Source of the DNA: Pelodera strongyloides
Lineage: Eukaryota > Nematoda > Chromadorea > Rhabditida > Rhabditidae
NCBI GenBank assembly: GCA_036852015.1
Contig: JAANDG010000084.1
Location: 1 to 64,000, forward strand
DNA: 64,000 nucleotides
Reading direction: 5' to 3'
The translations under genes and the position numbers were made by a program. Under the pieces are notes generated by a model. That model had not been told where the DNA came from. It ran no database searches and was given only the letters and a program-made list of their open reading frames with translations. Positions within the stretch are counted from its first letter, which is position 1. The number at the start of each line of letters is the position of its first letter. Of this stretch, positions 47,501-55,000 are shown piece by piece.

Positions 47501-48332
47501 CCTCAGCATTTGGTACATTGTGTCGTTTGCGCCAATGTACTGGTTCTCCGCACTCGTCTTATTTGTAGGGAAGTGCAGCGGGCGCGTACCGCCGAACTCC
47601 CTCGGCGGAAGATCCTCGTTCCAAAACGCCACCTCGAACTTGTGCGCAAGTTCAGGGCGCTGTCCATTCTGGGCCACGAGACGTCCGGCCAACAAATATG
47701 TGGCCTGATGCCACATCTAAACAAATACAGTATATATTATATAATATATTATATAGTATATTATATAGTATACAGTACTTAGTACCAGGAAAGAGATATA
47801 CACCACAAGAGCAATGTCACGGTACCTTTCGGTCATCTGCCGTCATCTCCACGCCGGCACCAGTGTCCCTATCGAATTTCTGGAGCAAACGCTCCAGGCA
47901 TTCGTCTGCCTTGTACACTTTGTCCATCAGCTGCTCGAGGGGGGGGGGGGGGCGGTTGGCTGCACGTGTCCTCCTCGACGTGTGCGCCGAGAAGTTCATC
48001 TTGCGGTTGCTCCGCTTCGCATGCGCCTTGTGGAACGCGAACAGTACACACTTGGGAATAGAGTCGATACTGTCGATGATCTACAACACAGGCGAAGTAC
48101 ATACTTTACATGCATACTTCAGATACCTAGTGTCCAAAGGCCATAATACCGCAAAGTTAAGGTAATGATCTAAGGTACTGTAGTTAGATATTTTCCCATT
48201 GGTGATTCTCGCAACACAAACCTAATCCTATTTGTCATCTAAATATTGCTATTTTCAGGCGCTATATCATGGGACGAGCTGAAGAAGAGAGGGGTTTATA
48301 AGGAAGAGAAGGAGAACTTCAAGCACTTTTAA
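8592..48332 (+). CDS. 29-exon gene, 871-aa low-complexity Asn/Lys/Ser-rich protein of unknown family
   Basis: Exons: 8592-8642, 8854-8970, 9503-9608, 10953-11025, 11500-11556, 15812-15878, 16213-16299, 16490-16520, 16733-16857, 17025-17096, 21870-21935, 22195-22273, 24563-24675, 33885-33924, 34289-34377, 34682-34780, 35031-35111, 35360-35433, 35613-35694, 35914-35984, 36377-36456, 36713-36819, 37211-37330, 39453-39520, 39791-39915, 40281-40589, 40768-40838, 41245-41326, 48259-48332. All 28 junctions agree in phase. ATG 8592 follows an in-frame TGA. The protein is mostly disordered: an acidic/His N-terminus, Asn-rich segments, basic Lys blocks, a His4-Asn7 run at residues 606-616, SYADAAK at 644-650, FFYDE at 768-772, and an ordered-looking C-terminus (LHLGDKKITFPENQ; Trp839; SWDELKKRGVY at 851-861). 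This suggests a scaffold or regulatory protein ending in a small folded module; that is inference and I do not recognise the family. The donor at 36457 (GTTCTT) is weak. An AATAAA lies at 48516. Confidence 0.72.
9284..9475. mobile_element. MITE of the TTTGAAAC family (degenerate copy)
   Basis: The left side has GATCGGTTTTTGAAAAGCATG (ending 9315) and the right side ATATGTTTCAAAAACCC then TATACCGCTT followed by TA (9475). The left terminus has decayed. It lies in intron 2 of the 29-exon gene. Confidence 0.5.
9681..9885. mobile_element. 205-bp TA-flanked MITE, TIR TTTATGTTAC...
   Basis: It is flanked by TA at 9679-9680 and 9886-9887. Termini TTTATGTTACACTTTCGCGC and GCGCGAAAGCGTAACATAAA are inverted copies. 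A second copy in opposite orientation lies at 61390-61877, about 52 kb away. A TA duplication suggests a Tc1/mariner-type mobiliser (established property of that superfamily; the assignment is inference). Confidence 0.75.
10611..10835. mobile_element. hAT-like MITE, copy 1, with 8-bp TSD GTCTGGGC
   Basis: The element starts CAGGGCATAAAACTCGTCGG and ends CGAGTTTATGCCATG. The 8 bases before it (10603-10610) and after it (10836-10843) are both GTCTGGGC. Terminal CA(G) with 8-bp duplications is characteristic of the hAT superfamily. The interior has palindromic CCACCATCC and GGATGGTGG blocks. A related copy with its own exact TSD is at 25600-25832. Confidence 0.85.
11293..11407. mobile_element. 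115-bp TA-flanked MITE, TIR TGGGGTTTGCAAGTATG
   Basis: TIRs TGGGGTTTGCAAGTATG and CATACTTGCAAACCCCA are flanked by TA (11291-11292, 11408-11409). A damaged copy of its right half is found near 44897-44985. It sits in intron 4 of the 29-exon gene. Confidence 0.7.
13032..15629. mobile_element. 2.6-kb TTAA-flanked transposon with about 220-bp inverted ends
   Basis: It starts AGGGTCAGGCCCATTTCAGG and ends with the reverse complement, with TTAA immediately outside each end (13028-13031 and 15630-15633). The inverted match extends about 220 bases inward (to about 13250 and from about 15400). TTAA duplication is typical of piggyBac-like elements; the superfamily is inferred from that alone. The interior contains short spliced-looking segments (13526-14141 and 14463-14509) but no full transposase, so it is probably an internally deleted copy. 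It occupies intron 5 of the 29-exon gene, and skipping it restores a perfect exon 5 to exon 6 phase. Confidence 0.78.
13526..14141 (+). CDS. possible 46-aa spliced remnant ORF of the TTAA element
   Basis: ATG 13526-13573 (MANTDVSRWQINNELQ) joins in phase to 14049-14141 (KNEHKLKLVRGRRLW...TAA), with credible TTACAG and TTTAG acceptors. It lies between the long inverted ends, so it most likely derives from the element's own gene. No domain is recognisable at this length. Confidence 0.25.
17191..17254. repeat. perfect 16-bp-arm hairpin
   Basis: GCCAGGCTCGCAAGTA (17208-17223) and its exact reverse complement (17228-17243) are separated by 4 bases, with an outer CTGCGG/CCGCAG pairing. It lies 110 bases after exon 10 of the 29-exon gene. 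It could be a very short MITE or a structured intronic RNA. Confidence 0.6.
17347..17512. mobile_element. TTTGAAAC-family MITE, well-preserved copy
   Basis: Flanked by TA. Termini AAGCGAAATATCGGCCGG and CCGGCCGGTATTTCGCTT. Just inside both ends are GTTTTTGAAACG and CGTTTCAAAAAC. This is the best reference copy for the family in this window. Confidence 0.8.
18664..18735 (+). tRNA. tRNA-Asp(GTC)-like pseudogene, left arm
   Basis: Acceptor halves TCATTGG and ATAATGA pair at 6 of 7 positions. An A-box-like TAGTATAGTGGTGAGG, an anticodon loop TTGTCAA (GTC), and a T loop TTCGATT within GGGTTCGATTCC are present. The anticodon stem pairs poorly, so it is not a functional tRNA, but the internal Pol III boxes are intact. 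Nine T residues (18736-18744) follow directly and would serve as a Pol III terminator. Confidence 0.6.
19711..19782 (-). tRNA. tRNA-Asp(GTC)-like pseudogene, right arm
   Basis: Mirror copy of 18664-18735 in the opposite arm of the foldback element, on the minus strand, followed on that strand by eight T residues (A-run 19703-19710). The two units are convergent. Confidence 0.6.
22740..23420 (-). other. GC-richer island with long overlapping open frames, origin unknown
   Basis: In intron 12 of the 29-exon gene, composition changes sharply. The minus strand is open in all three frames: 22779-23186 (135 codons, Arg/Gln-rich), 22987-23217 and 23087-23293. A minus frame from about 23330 reads IDGDSVRNEEVIDWACRPRA, which looks protein-like. 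No catalytic motif or zinc knuckle is visible. It may be a decayed retroelement or captured coding fragment. Confidence 0.35.
25600..25832. mobile_element. hAT-like MITE, copy 2, with 8-bp TSD TTTTAGAC
   Basis: Inverted relative to copy 1. It starts CATGGCATAAACTCGTTGAC and ends CGACGGGTTTTATGCCCTG. Exact duplications TTTTAGAC lie at 25592-25599 and 25833-25840. Two independent insertions with different 8-bp duplications confirm the ends of this family. Confidence 0.87.
27666..27803. mobile_element. TTTGAAAC-family MITE
   Basis: TA-flanked; left AAGGGGTATGATAGCAGGG then TTTTGAAACG; right TCCTGTTATATCGCTT. Internal length is reduced compared with 17347-17512. Confidence 0.6.
28575..28606. repeat. 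GGTAAT hexanucleotide microsatellite
   Basis: About five tandem copies of GGTAAT in intron 13 of the 29-exon gene. Confidence 0.9.
29453..29494. repeat. (TC)n-rich low-complexity tract
   Basis: Long TCTCTCTCTC runs; similar tracts occur at 32693-32712 and 33385-33425, with the GA-rich equivalent at 30176-30256. Confidence 0.9.
30497..30890. repeat. 50-bp direct repeat pair
   Basis: The block TATTACACTACTGCAAGACTG...TTACAAGATGAA (about 30497-30541) recurs at about 30840-30884 with few changes, about 340 bases apart in the same orientation. It may be a local duplication or short terminal direct repeats. Confidence 0.6.
35491..35573 (+). ncRNA. tRNA-derived sequence (SINE head or tRNA pseudogene) in intron 18
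   Basis: An A-box-like TGGCCTAGTGGG (from 35499) and a consensus B box GGTTCGATCCC (about 35550) have tRNA spacing, with an AGCGC/GCGCT stem between them. Acceptor ends do not pair well and only five T residues follow, so this is a tRNA-derived SINE head or pseudogene rather than a working tRNA. It fills much of the short intron between exons ending 35433 and starting 35613. Confidence 0.55.
36257..36315 (+). repeat. interspersed repeat (GCGCGCTC family)
   Basis: ACCCTTGAATAAAGG then GCGCGCTCTTGAAGCGTAAA then an AT-rich tail; related to 3457-3530 and 37068-37125. Confidence 0.5.
37068..37125 (+). repeat. interspersed repeat (GCGCGCTC family)
   Basis: ACCTTTGAATAATGGAGCGC then GCTTTTGAAGAGTAGAG, about 800 bases after the copy at 36257 and in the same orientation, in the next intron. 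Confidence 0.5.
37331..39452. other. intron 23 of the 29-exon gene
   Basis: 2.1 kb without an exon of fitting phase. A Lys/Arg-rich open bit after an acceptor-like site at 38780 has no donor. GC-rich CCCGCCCGGGT repeats occur near 37935-37965. Nothing else is recognised. Confidence 0.5.
41407..41493. repeat. inverted-repeat hairpin
   Basis: AAATCCTG..TGTGTATCCTATG (left, about 41407-41429) faces CATAGGATACACAGGATTT (right, about 41472-41490). No clear TSD. Confidence 0.6.
42357..42523. mobile_element. TTTGAAAC-family MITE
   Basis: TA-flanked, with AAGCTGTATGAGAGCGGG then TTTTGAAACG on the left and TTTCAAAAACAGG then TATATCGCTT on the right. Confidence 0.65.
42708..42800. mobile_element. short TTTGAAAC-family MITE (93 bp)
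   Basis: Left AAACGGTATGGCTCGTGG then TTTTGAAAC; right CTTAAAACCATGTACCGTAC; TTAA-like sequence outside both ends. Shortest family member. Confidence 0.5.
43407..43583. mobile_element. TTTGAAAC-family MITE
   Basis: Left AAGCGAAGTACCATCCGG then TTTTTGAAACGCATC; right GATGCGTTTCAAAAACCGG then GTAGTTCGCTT. The right TA has mutated to GA. Confidence 0.72.
43667..43814. mobile_element. TTTGAAAC-family MITE (subtype with GGTATGG ends)
   Basis: TA-flanked; left AATCGGTATGGTGCATG, right CATGTGTTTCAAAACCACG then CCATACCGCTT. Confidence 0.6.
44897..44985. mobile_element. damaged copy of the TGGGGTTTGCAAGTATG MITE
   Basis: TGGTTTGCAAGTATG followed by a second partial CTTGCAAGTATG and then a sequence matching the reverse complement of 11340-11395 (TACACGA..TACCGTA...GGAACTAAG). 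The far terminus is missing. Confidence 0.5.
45884..46626 (-). CDS. possible 68-aa spliced minus-strand ORF, or displaced 3' exons of the antisense gene
   Basis: On the minus strand, ATG 46626-46567, 46466-46364 and 45927-45884 (TGA) join in phase: MQKLLHTAMQMCTSFTDDNK, then a polar segment with KLSQRED, then ISYIMFEKAVFEA. An in-frame TGA precedes the ATG, so it cannot be reached in this frame from the upstream 46775-48080 exons. Alternative reading frames of the middle exon are also open. It is either a small independent gene or the tail of a frameshifted gene. Confidence 0.3.
46034..46209. mobile_element. TTTGAAAC-family MITE
   Basis: TA-flanked; AAGCGAAACACCGGTAGG and GAGCGGTGTTTCGCTT ends with internal TTTTTGAAACGCATC and its complement. 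It lies within the putative intron separating 45927 from 46364. Confidence 0.78.
46775..48080 (-). CDS. antisense gene nested in the last intron of the 29-exon gene, at least 5 exons, family not recognised
   Basis: Minus-strand exons 48080-47826, 47716-47490, 47404-47323, 47242-47066 and 46987-46775 (TAG) all agree in phase and have consensus splice sites, giving 317 residues from the first acceptor. A start upstream of 48080 is possible; the first in-exon ATG is at 47999. Visible features: a Lys/Arg-rich segment, a Pro4 run coded by 14 consecutive C, a Glu/Lys helix, then an aromatic-rich globular-looking central region (exons 2-4: LPPREFGGTRPLHFPTNK; CALSIFPGRQFFFITARG; DDKWTWTFMQIRLSASC). 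In the last exon the frame used from exon 4 gives a basic tail, whereas a shifted frame reads DLADARAVRKQISFEDKE, more protein-like. So a frameshift, a missed splice or pseudogenisation is suspected. I cannot name a family. Confidence 0.55.
47724..47784. repeat. AT-rich palindromic microsatellite
   Basis: Alternating TATATTATATAATATATTAT-type sequence, able to fold on itself, in the first modelled intron of the antisense gene. Confidence 0.8.
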
Positions 48333-50097
48333 CTTCACTTATTGTTCATAAAAAGTTCCCCTCTTCGCTTGCTTTACATGGGGAGGTGTGGGTGCGAAAC
48401 AGTGCTTAGTGATTGCTTACGTGGGCCGTCCTTACGCTGAACTACCCAAATTTACACTTGTCGAAGTAGGTTTAAAAAGTTAAGATCTACACATGTTGGT
48501 GATATTATGAAAGGAATAAAGGAAAAAAGAATGATAGTTTACAGCTATATATACGTCATGGAAAAGTCTTCAAAAGTAGCTCAAATATTACATTTATTTC
48601 ACCACTGTGATCTCGTTTCGTGTTATAGATTTTCTTAGATGGAAGTGTATTTGTTATGTTATCTGCGTTCTAAGAGGATTATATCAGTATCAAATAAGTA
48701 TGTATGCAACCGCAGTGAACAATCCATGAAGCAAACATGTATTGAATCATTTTGACGGCATTCTTGGGTAAGCCGGTGGCTTGACCACAAAAACTAACCT
48801 TGTGCGGTACATGGATTTTCATGCATAGAGCATTCGAATTACTGTGTGAATTGCGTGTGGAGGTATATTACGGATGCTAGAATTTGAGAAGGGCGGCTAG
48901 ATATAGAAACTCGTTGTAGGCATACCGTACGTGAAGATATTTATACTCTTGTGTTCTTCTGTTATTTTTTTCTGAGGTAATGCACGAAAACTCAAAATTT
49001 TCTGCGGCGAAACACTTAATCTTATCGGTGCATTGATTTCTAGCAAGCTATTACTTTTTTCTCAAGGAACCTCGTTGCATGTGGCTTAATTTGCCAACCT
49101 CTTATCATCATTTGATATGACGCACACCTATATTAGAGATTATGTATCAATAAATTATTATTGTTATAACTTGGTTTGAGAAATTCAGGGTACAGTACAT
49201 AAAACTAGACTTACATTTTTTCGCTCCCACAGTAGTCCATTGTTAGGCAGGACAGGATCCTTCCATGGTAGACTTATAGAATGTGTAGCAAGTACAATTT
49301 TACGATTGACCATAACTCTGGGGCGTGCCCAGTACAATACCCCAGGAACCATTTAACACATGCTACCATATGCCATAAATGTAATACCATATTCGACCAT
49401 TTGTACCCTTGTTCATGCCATAGGCACCATTTTGAAAAACCAAGGGGATCGAGTGTGGGAAATTGGTTCTGGGAATAAACTGCTCTTTAGCTAATTAACT
49501 AACTTGTGATCTTTTAGTTTGAGAGAGATTTTACGGCATATAGTAAAGCTACAAACTTGCAGTTAATTCTTGACATTGTTCGCGTGTTAAATTGTATTGC
49601 TTGAATAAAGAGTTATATATTCTCTACAGGTGAACAGTAAATACTAGAAATTGGTGTGCACCTATTCTAGCAAACGCAGATTCAGCGTCACAAAAAAATT
49701 GCATTTGTATGGAAGATCCATCATGTCCGCCAAATTTGCGCCAGGGCTGCGCCTCAGTCACGCCACGAGTATGCCATTTGGCTTAGAGCGCCCGTAGTGC
49801 CGCCACCGAGCACCCCGGCGCGGCGCGCCGTTTAGTTCTTCTTTTTTGCGCGGCGGTGACAACTAGCTTCATGTTGTGGTGTGCCATGAACGTGCCATAG
49901 TTACGCGAACACAAAAACGTTCCTTGAATACCGCACCTCTGATATACTCCCCAATTGGTTGTGAATTTACCTATCGTCTCAATTGGAATAAACTGCTCCA
50001 TGTCTAATTTACTATTAACTAGTTTCTTACCGGGACATATTCTGAAACAATTTCTTTACACAAAAGTCGTCATAAAAAAACGTATGAAATCCTTTTA
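48333..50097. other. 3' UTR and intergenic stretch after the 29-exon gene
   Basis: The first roughly 190 bases are probable 3' UTR (AATAAA at 48516-48521). Beyond that I see no convincing gene. A GC-rich patch at 49740-49860 with GGCGCGGCGCGCC and a minus ORF of 72 codons (49783-50001) lack support. Confidence 0.5.
48516..48521 (+). other. poly(A) signal AATAAA
   Basis: Located 184 bases after the TAA of the 29-exon gene, which supports 48259-48332 as its terminal exon. Confidence 0.55.
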
Positions 50098-50196
50098 AAG
50101 CTCAATACCGGCAGGTTTTTGAAACACATCATGGACAACTTTATTCTTACTTATTTATGCTAATTTGCTCGAATTTAGCGCGATTTTGTACTCTAA

Positions 50197-51410
50197 AGGC
50201 CGCACGAGGTTAACCGCGGCCCGACCGCACACTTACAGTACTTTAGTTTGCAAACTCAGGCAATCGGGCGGGAATTTAAAATTTTGAATTTCTCAAATTT
50301 AAAAGTATACTTTATGGATTGATTGTTTATCAATTTATAGTTATTGTCGCTGGTGTTTTCTTTCATCAACCTTAACCGCGGCCCGACCGCACACTTACCG
50401 TACTTTAGTTTGCAAACTCAGGCAATCGGGCGGGAATATTAAATATTTAAAAAAATTGTATTTTTCAAGTTTCAAGTAACTTATCGTATATTTTGTGATT
50501 AAAAGCAGCATTTTTAACACTTTTAATCTTTTTTTCATAAATATCACTCTGCATTGAAACTATCTTATCTCTGGAGGTATCTTACTGATGAGCCGGCCTC
50601 TGGCGTTATGTTTTCACGGTCTAAGATTTAAACTGGCGAAACCAAATTATAACGTGATAGTCAACTATAGTTGTTTTTAGCTTAGAAATGCTTGTGTGCA
50701 TTTCTATTGCATCTACGGATCATGTTATAGATTTACCTTCGCAGTAGTTGCCAAAACAATAAAGTGACAAATTATAATTCTTTTCTTCTCTGTGTTTCCC
50801 CGCTATAACAAACTTGAAGGCTGTATATGTACTGAAGTGCGTCATAACGGACGTAATTGACATTGAAAAATGGTAAATCATTTATTGACAAATAATTTTT
50901 AGGTGCGCCGAGCAGAACGGAAGGGTAGAACGTTTCGAAATGCACCAGCCATCACCGACACGTCAGTCATAAATTAAGGAGGCTTCGAGAACGCCACGAT
51001 CTGCCTAAAAAAAGAAAATAAAGCATAAGCGAATAGGAGAGTACAATTTGCAAGAAACTAAAAATAGTACGAAAAAGAAACACTAGTCAACGGAAGCATA
51101 ATAAATGTAACATATGGTCGGCATCTCATAGCCAAACAGAACAATACGCATCTTAATTACTATATTAACACAAAATACAAATAAAAGATACGAGACATAC
51201 GCACAACGAAAACATCGGTTGATGAAAGAAAACACCAGCGACGAAGCAATAGTAGTTGTAAAATAACTATAAATTGATAAACAATCAATCCATAAAGTAT
51301 ACTTTTAAATTTGAAAAATTCAAAATTTTAAATTCCCGCCCGATTGCCTGAGTTTGCAAACTAAAGTACTGTAAGTGCGCGGTCGGGCCGCGGTTAACCT
51401 CGTGCGGCCT
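50197..51410. mobile_element. 1214-bp element with 9-bp TSD GTACTCTAA and about 175-bp TIRs (Mutator-like)
   Basis: Starts AGGCCGCACGAGGTTAACCG, ends with its reverse complement. Exact direct duplications GTACTCTAA are at 50188-50196 and 51411-51419. Inverted ends match for about 175 bases. The left side carries a second, directly repeated copy of the sub-block TTAACCGCGGCCCGACCGCA (50370 on). Nine-base duplications with long TIRs are typical of Mutator-like elements; the class is inferred. A probable terminal coding exon is retained inside (50903-50977). Confidence 0.82.
50903..50977 (+). pseudogene. orphan terminal exon inside the 9-bp-TSD element
   Basis: After TTTTTAG, 25 codons run in frame to TAA (VRRAERKGRTFRNAPAITDT, then SVIN). 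Basic and protein-like, it has no upstream partner in the element. It is best explained as the 3' exon of a deleted transposase-type gene. Confidence 0.35.
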
Positions 51411-51560
51411 GTACTCTAATATGTTTATTTGCATCAAAAGGTAGAAAGGCGGCGAGTACGGTAAGAAATCAAATTTCGCGCGTTTCGATTGTGTGGGCGT
51501 ATTATTTCGGAACTTTCAAAAGTGCAAAGTGCATGCGCAACTCCAAAATGAGCGTTTTAA

Positions 51561-51907
51561 AGGGAATATGTAGGCACTCAAAATGAGCAAAACAACTGCG
51601 AAACTAGAGTTTCCACACCAGACATGAATTTAAGTAGGCGACTGAATATGTAAATTCGAATATTCTCAAATATGTCGCTGTTGCATGCTATATGCCGATG
51701 TATGCACATATGCTAAATTTTTTGCTCCATCAGCACTGCCGTGTAAGCCAGGGGGTCAAATAACGCGTTTACTATGGAAAAGATGAACTTTGAAAATCAT
51801 TTTCTTTTAAATGGGAAACTTTTAACCATTTTTGTTGTTGTTTCCTTAATGAGGAACACACATTCTATTAATACAGCTTAACTTCAAAAAGGGCATACAT
51901 ATTCCCT
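51561..51907. mobile_element. 347-bp TTAA-flanked MITE
   Basis: AGGGAATATGTA and TACATATTCCCT ends, each bounded by TTAA (51557-51560, 51908-51911). The same target type as the 13032-15629 element, but with different terminal sequence beyond AGGG. Confidence 0.68.
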
Positions 51908-52086
51908 TTAATGAAAAGTTCTGTTGTTGCTTGACTTGTTTGTTTTAAATTGTTTGATTTTGTTTTAATAGTTGTTTTAGAAAACTGGATGAACGGTCTG
52001 AATCCTTCGATTGTAATGTGACGGCTTACTTGCTTTGCTTTTGCTTTTAGTTTAGAAGTTAATGGTTGTTTTAGGAATCTATAATA

Positions 52087-55000
52087 ATGACGGGCAAAGA
52101 CGCTGAAATAATTGATCTAACCGACGAACTGGATGAGGGCGAGGTGCCCCCTTCCCCCGTTCGACCGCAGTGAGTGTTATTTCGTATAGTTTGGCATGAT
52201 TTAAAGTTGTTATCATATAAGCTGGGAGGTCGGTTCTCGGTCTCGGTTTTCCTATGGGCAAAATCTTTTCCCTCTGTGCTCAGTTGATGTTTTTGTGGGT
52301 ATTCAGTAAATAACTGGTAAACAAGGTTCCATAGCTGCCCAGGATTGAACTATGCCTTAATCAAACGTGTTTTAGCTTATTGTATCCAATCGACACATTC
52401 AGTAGTTTCGTTAAGTTTTCAATATTCTAAAGTACAATACATTTATTAAAAATTTAAGGACACCCGAATTACCGTCGTCCGACCACTTGAAAGGAACAGA
52501 AGAAGACTTTGGAGAGTTTCTGCTCGACCGGACTGAATCCTTCTTCGATTGTAATGCAATTGAAATGGACACATCGATGAACTCTACCGGTGATACTGCC
52601 TCGTAAGATCCTCCTTCTTTACCTTACATTGTCTGTTTTTGGCTTTAGTTTTGACTGTGTGCAGTGTGTGCTCCTTCCACTTTCCGTACTGGGTAGCTCA
52701 TGCTCAAAAGCTCGGCCACATTTGGTCCCTTGAACTTTATGAAGCGCAGTGTCATTGGGGTTTCTGTTGGTCGACACAATTTTTTGCTTGTTGGTTGATT
52801 AACTCTGCATGAACTTGTGTCTCTAGTATTTTAAGAATACTCGAGGCTTATTTAATCAATTTATTTTTCATTACGTTCAGATCGTTGTGGTCGGACCGTC
52901 TAATGACCGGTCTTCTCACCCCTACGTCGGCCGATGCAAAGAAGGAGAAGTCGGCCAAGAAGCCCAGGAAGAAGGTGAGTATTACAGTTTATGTTTTGTT
53001 TTGTACGAATTGTCGGAATACCAGCTAATTATGGAGTTAGCCAACCTCCGGCGTGGGTCATTTTACTCATAAAGCGGTGCGTAAAATCATGCCGAAGTTC
53101 TCGATTTTTCCAAGGACTATTCCATATGATGTTTCTGCCAGTAAATTAAATAGACACTCTCCTTTTACGCGCGATGGACGACCCGGGAACTATAAGCGAG
53201 AGGATAAGGATAGCCAGGTTAAGGTCTCAAAGTTGAATTTTTTTTTAATTACTTGAGAATTTACAGAATGTGTGCTGGAACTGCGACGGTGATCACATTA
53301 TGACACAGTGTACGGAGGCCAGGAATCCGAAGAAGATCAGAGAGAATAAGGCCATTTTTCTGAAAATTAAGGAGGGGCGGAACAACGAGCCGTTAGTTTT
53401 TTTGTACTTTCTGTTCATAACTTGAGCCAGTCGGCTAGATAACTAAGTACCGAACTGCATCCCACGTTTGCACAGTACATAGATTTGTTGATCCCGCGCT
53501 ATTTTGGGGAGCATTTCTGTTGGAAAAATCTCGAATTTGTTCTCTGTATTATTATTCTTGCGTGCGTTATTGTTCCGAGAGATGCTGGTTTGAGTAAATT
53601 CAACACTTATAACAAAATTTCGAGGCGATTGATTTTTATATTCTGATATTTTATAGTTATCTCATATTTCCAATATTCCAATTTCCAAACAACAATGATG
53701 TCTTCTTTTCCTTGACTTTTCATCTCTAAATGTATATTTTTGTAGTCGTTACCATGCGGAATCGACTACCGAGGGTGAACAGAAGAAATATCGGCCTGGA
53801 GTGATATCTGATGATCTGCGAGCTGCTCTTGGAATAGGTAAGCTACCCGTAGAGCGCATTCGAGATAGGCCATGGGCAAAAAGCGAATTCCGCGAAATAT
53901 TTCGTTCGAGTTGATAGGCGAAGGATTGTTGACAAATAAGAGGGTCCAGGGAGAAACTATTTTCAAGGCTCTGCGTCTCTCGTATGAGCGGGATATTTCG
54001 CCTCATGCTAACAGTGAACTCGAACAGAATATTTCGCGAAATTTCGGCATTTTGCCCAATTCGAGTGCGCCCTTAGAAGGCTTTTTTTATTTCCGTTCTT
54101 CCTTCTTCCCGAAGCTTTTTTTTTATCTCCTTCATGTGTACAAGTTACATTGTGATTGTAAGCCGTTTTTCGTATTTTTTGTATGCTTATAAGCCGTGCG
54201 TATTCCGTATTTTTTTCTTACGGTATGTGCTTTAACGAAAGCTTTGATTCTTTTATATAAGTGGAAATGTGTCATGTGTGCTAGGAAGGACTCGGATTTC
54301 CCAGGGACTGTTTTCCCGAGGGAATCGGAGTGATGTGTATGACCGAATTGAAGCCACTCAACTTTGAGAATCTTATTTTCTTATTTATAGCGTTCTAGAA
54401 ACATTCAGCTGTTTATATCTCTCTTTTTTTTACAGAAAAGAACGCCGTCCATCCGTGGATATATCGCATGCGGAAAATGGGCTTTGGTAAAGGATACCCG
54501 CCGGGTTATTTGAAAAAGGCACTAGAGAGGGACACAACGAATGAGGTAAGCCATTGTTCAAGCATTATTGAATGATAATAACATTAAAATAAAAACTGTT
54601 CTCATATTATTGTTAGGTGCTCCGCTTCGTGTCCGATGACGCCCCCGAGGAAGAGGAGGTAAAGAGTGGACCGCCCTCGCCTCCCCCAGTTATTGTGCCC
54701 CACAAGATATTCTACTACCATGGATTCAACAACCAGTACAGAGGACTCGTTGATGTGAGTGTTGCGGCTGTTCCTATTGCCAACCGTATTCCAACGTAGG
54801 CTATGATACTAGTATAGTAGTCTAGGAATACATTGTTTATCGATTACATTATCTATTAGCATGCAAGTACAGTAAATGTCTCATAGAAATTTTAGGTTCA
54901 TTCAATTCATTCTTGGTTGGGGAGGCAAAACCCCGGTAATTGTCTGTGTCTTTGCTTTGCTAGATAGATAATATAGTTTATTGATCAAATATATCAAACA

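Larger units (their letters stand above)
41327..48258. other. 6.9-kb last intron of the 29-exon gene, hosting an antisense gene
   Basis: It contains a hairpin (41407-41493), five TTTGAAAC-family MITEs between 42357 and 46209, a poly(C) run of 13 near 44299, and on the minus strand the 46775-48080 gene and the 45884-46626 ORF. The stretches 43815-44896 and 44986-45883 show nothing recognisable. Confidence 0.65.
50098..51440. mobile_element. TTTGAAAC-family MITE interrupted by a 1.2-kb element; right terminus lost
   Basis: The left half (AAGCTCAATACCGGCAGG then TTTTTGAAACACATC) runs to 50196. Matching family sequence resumes after the insertion at 51411 (GTACTCTAATATGTTTATTT) but ends near 51440 without the expected terminal repeat. 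Confidence 0.65.

Noticed and set aside
53872..54192. 106-codon ORF in ZCCHC8 intron 5
   Set aside because: It is largely the translated Harbinger-like MITE.
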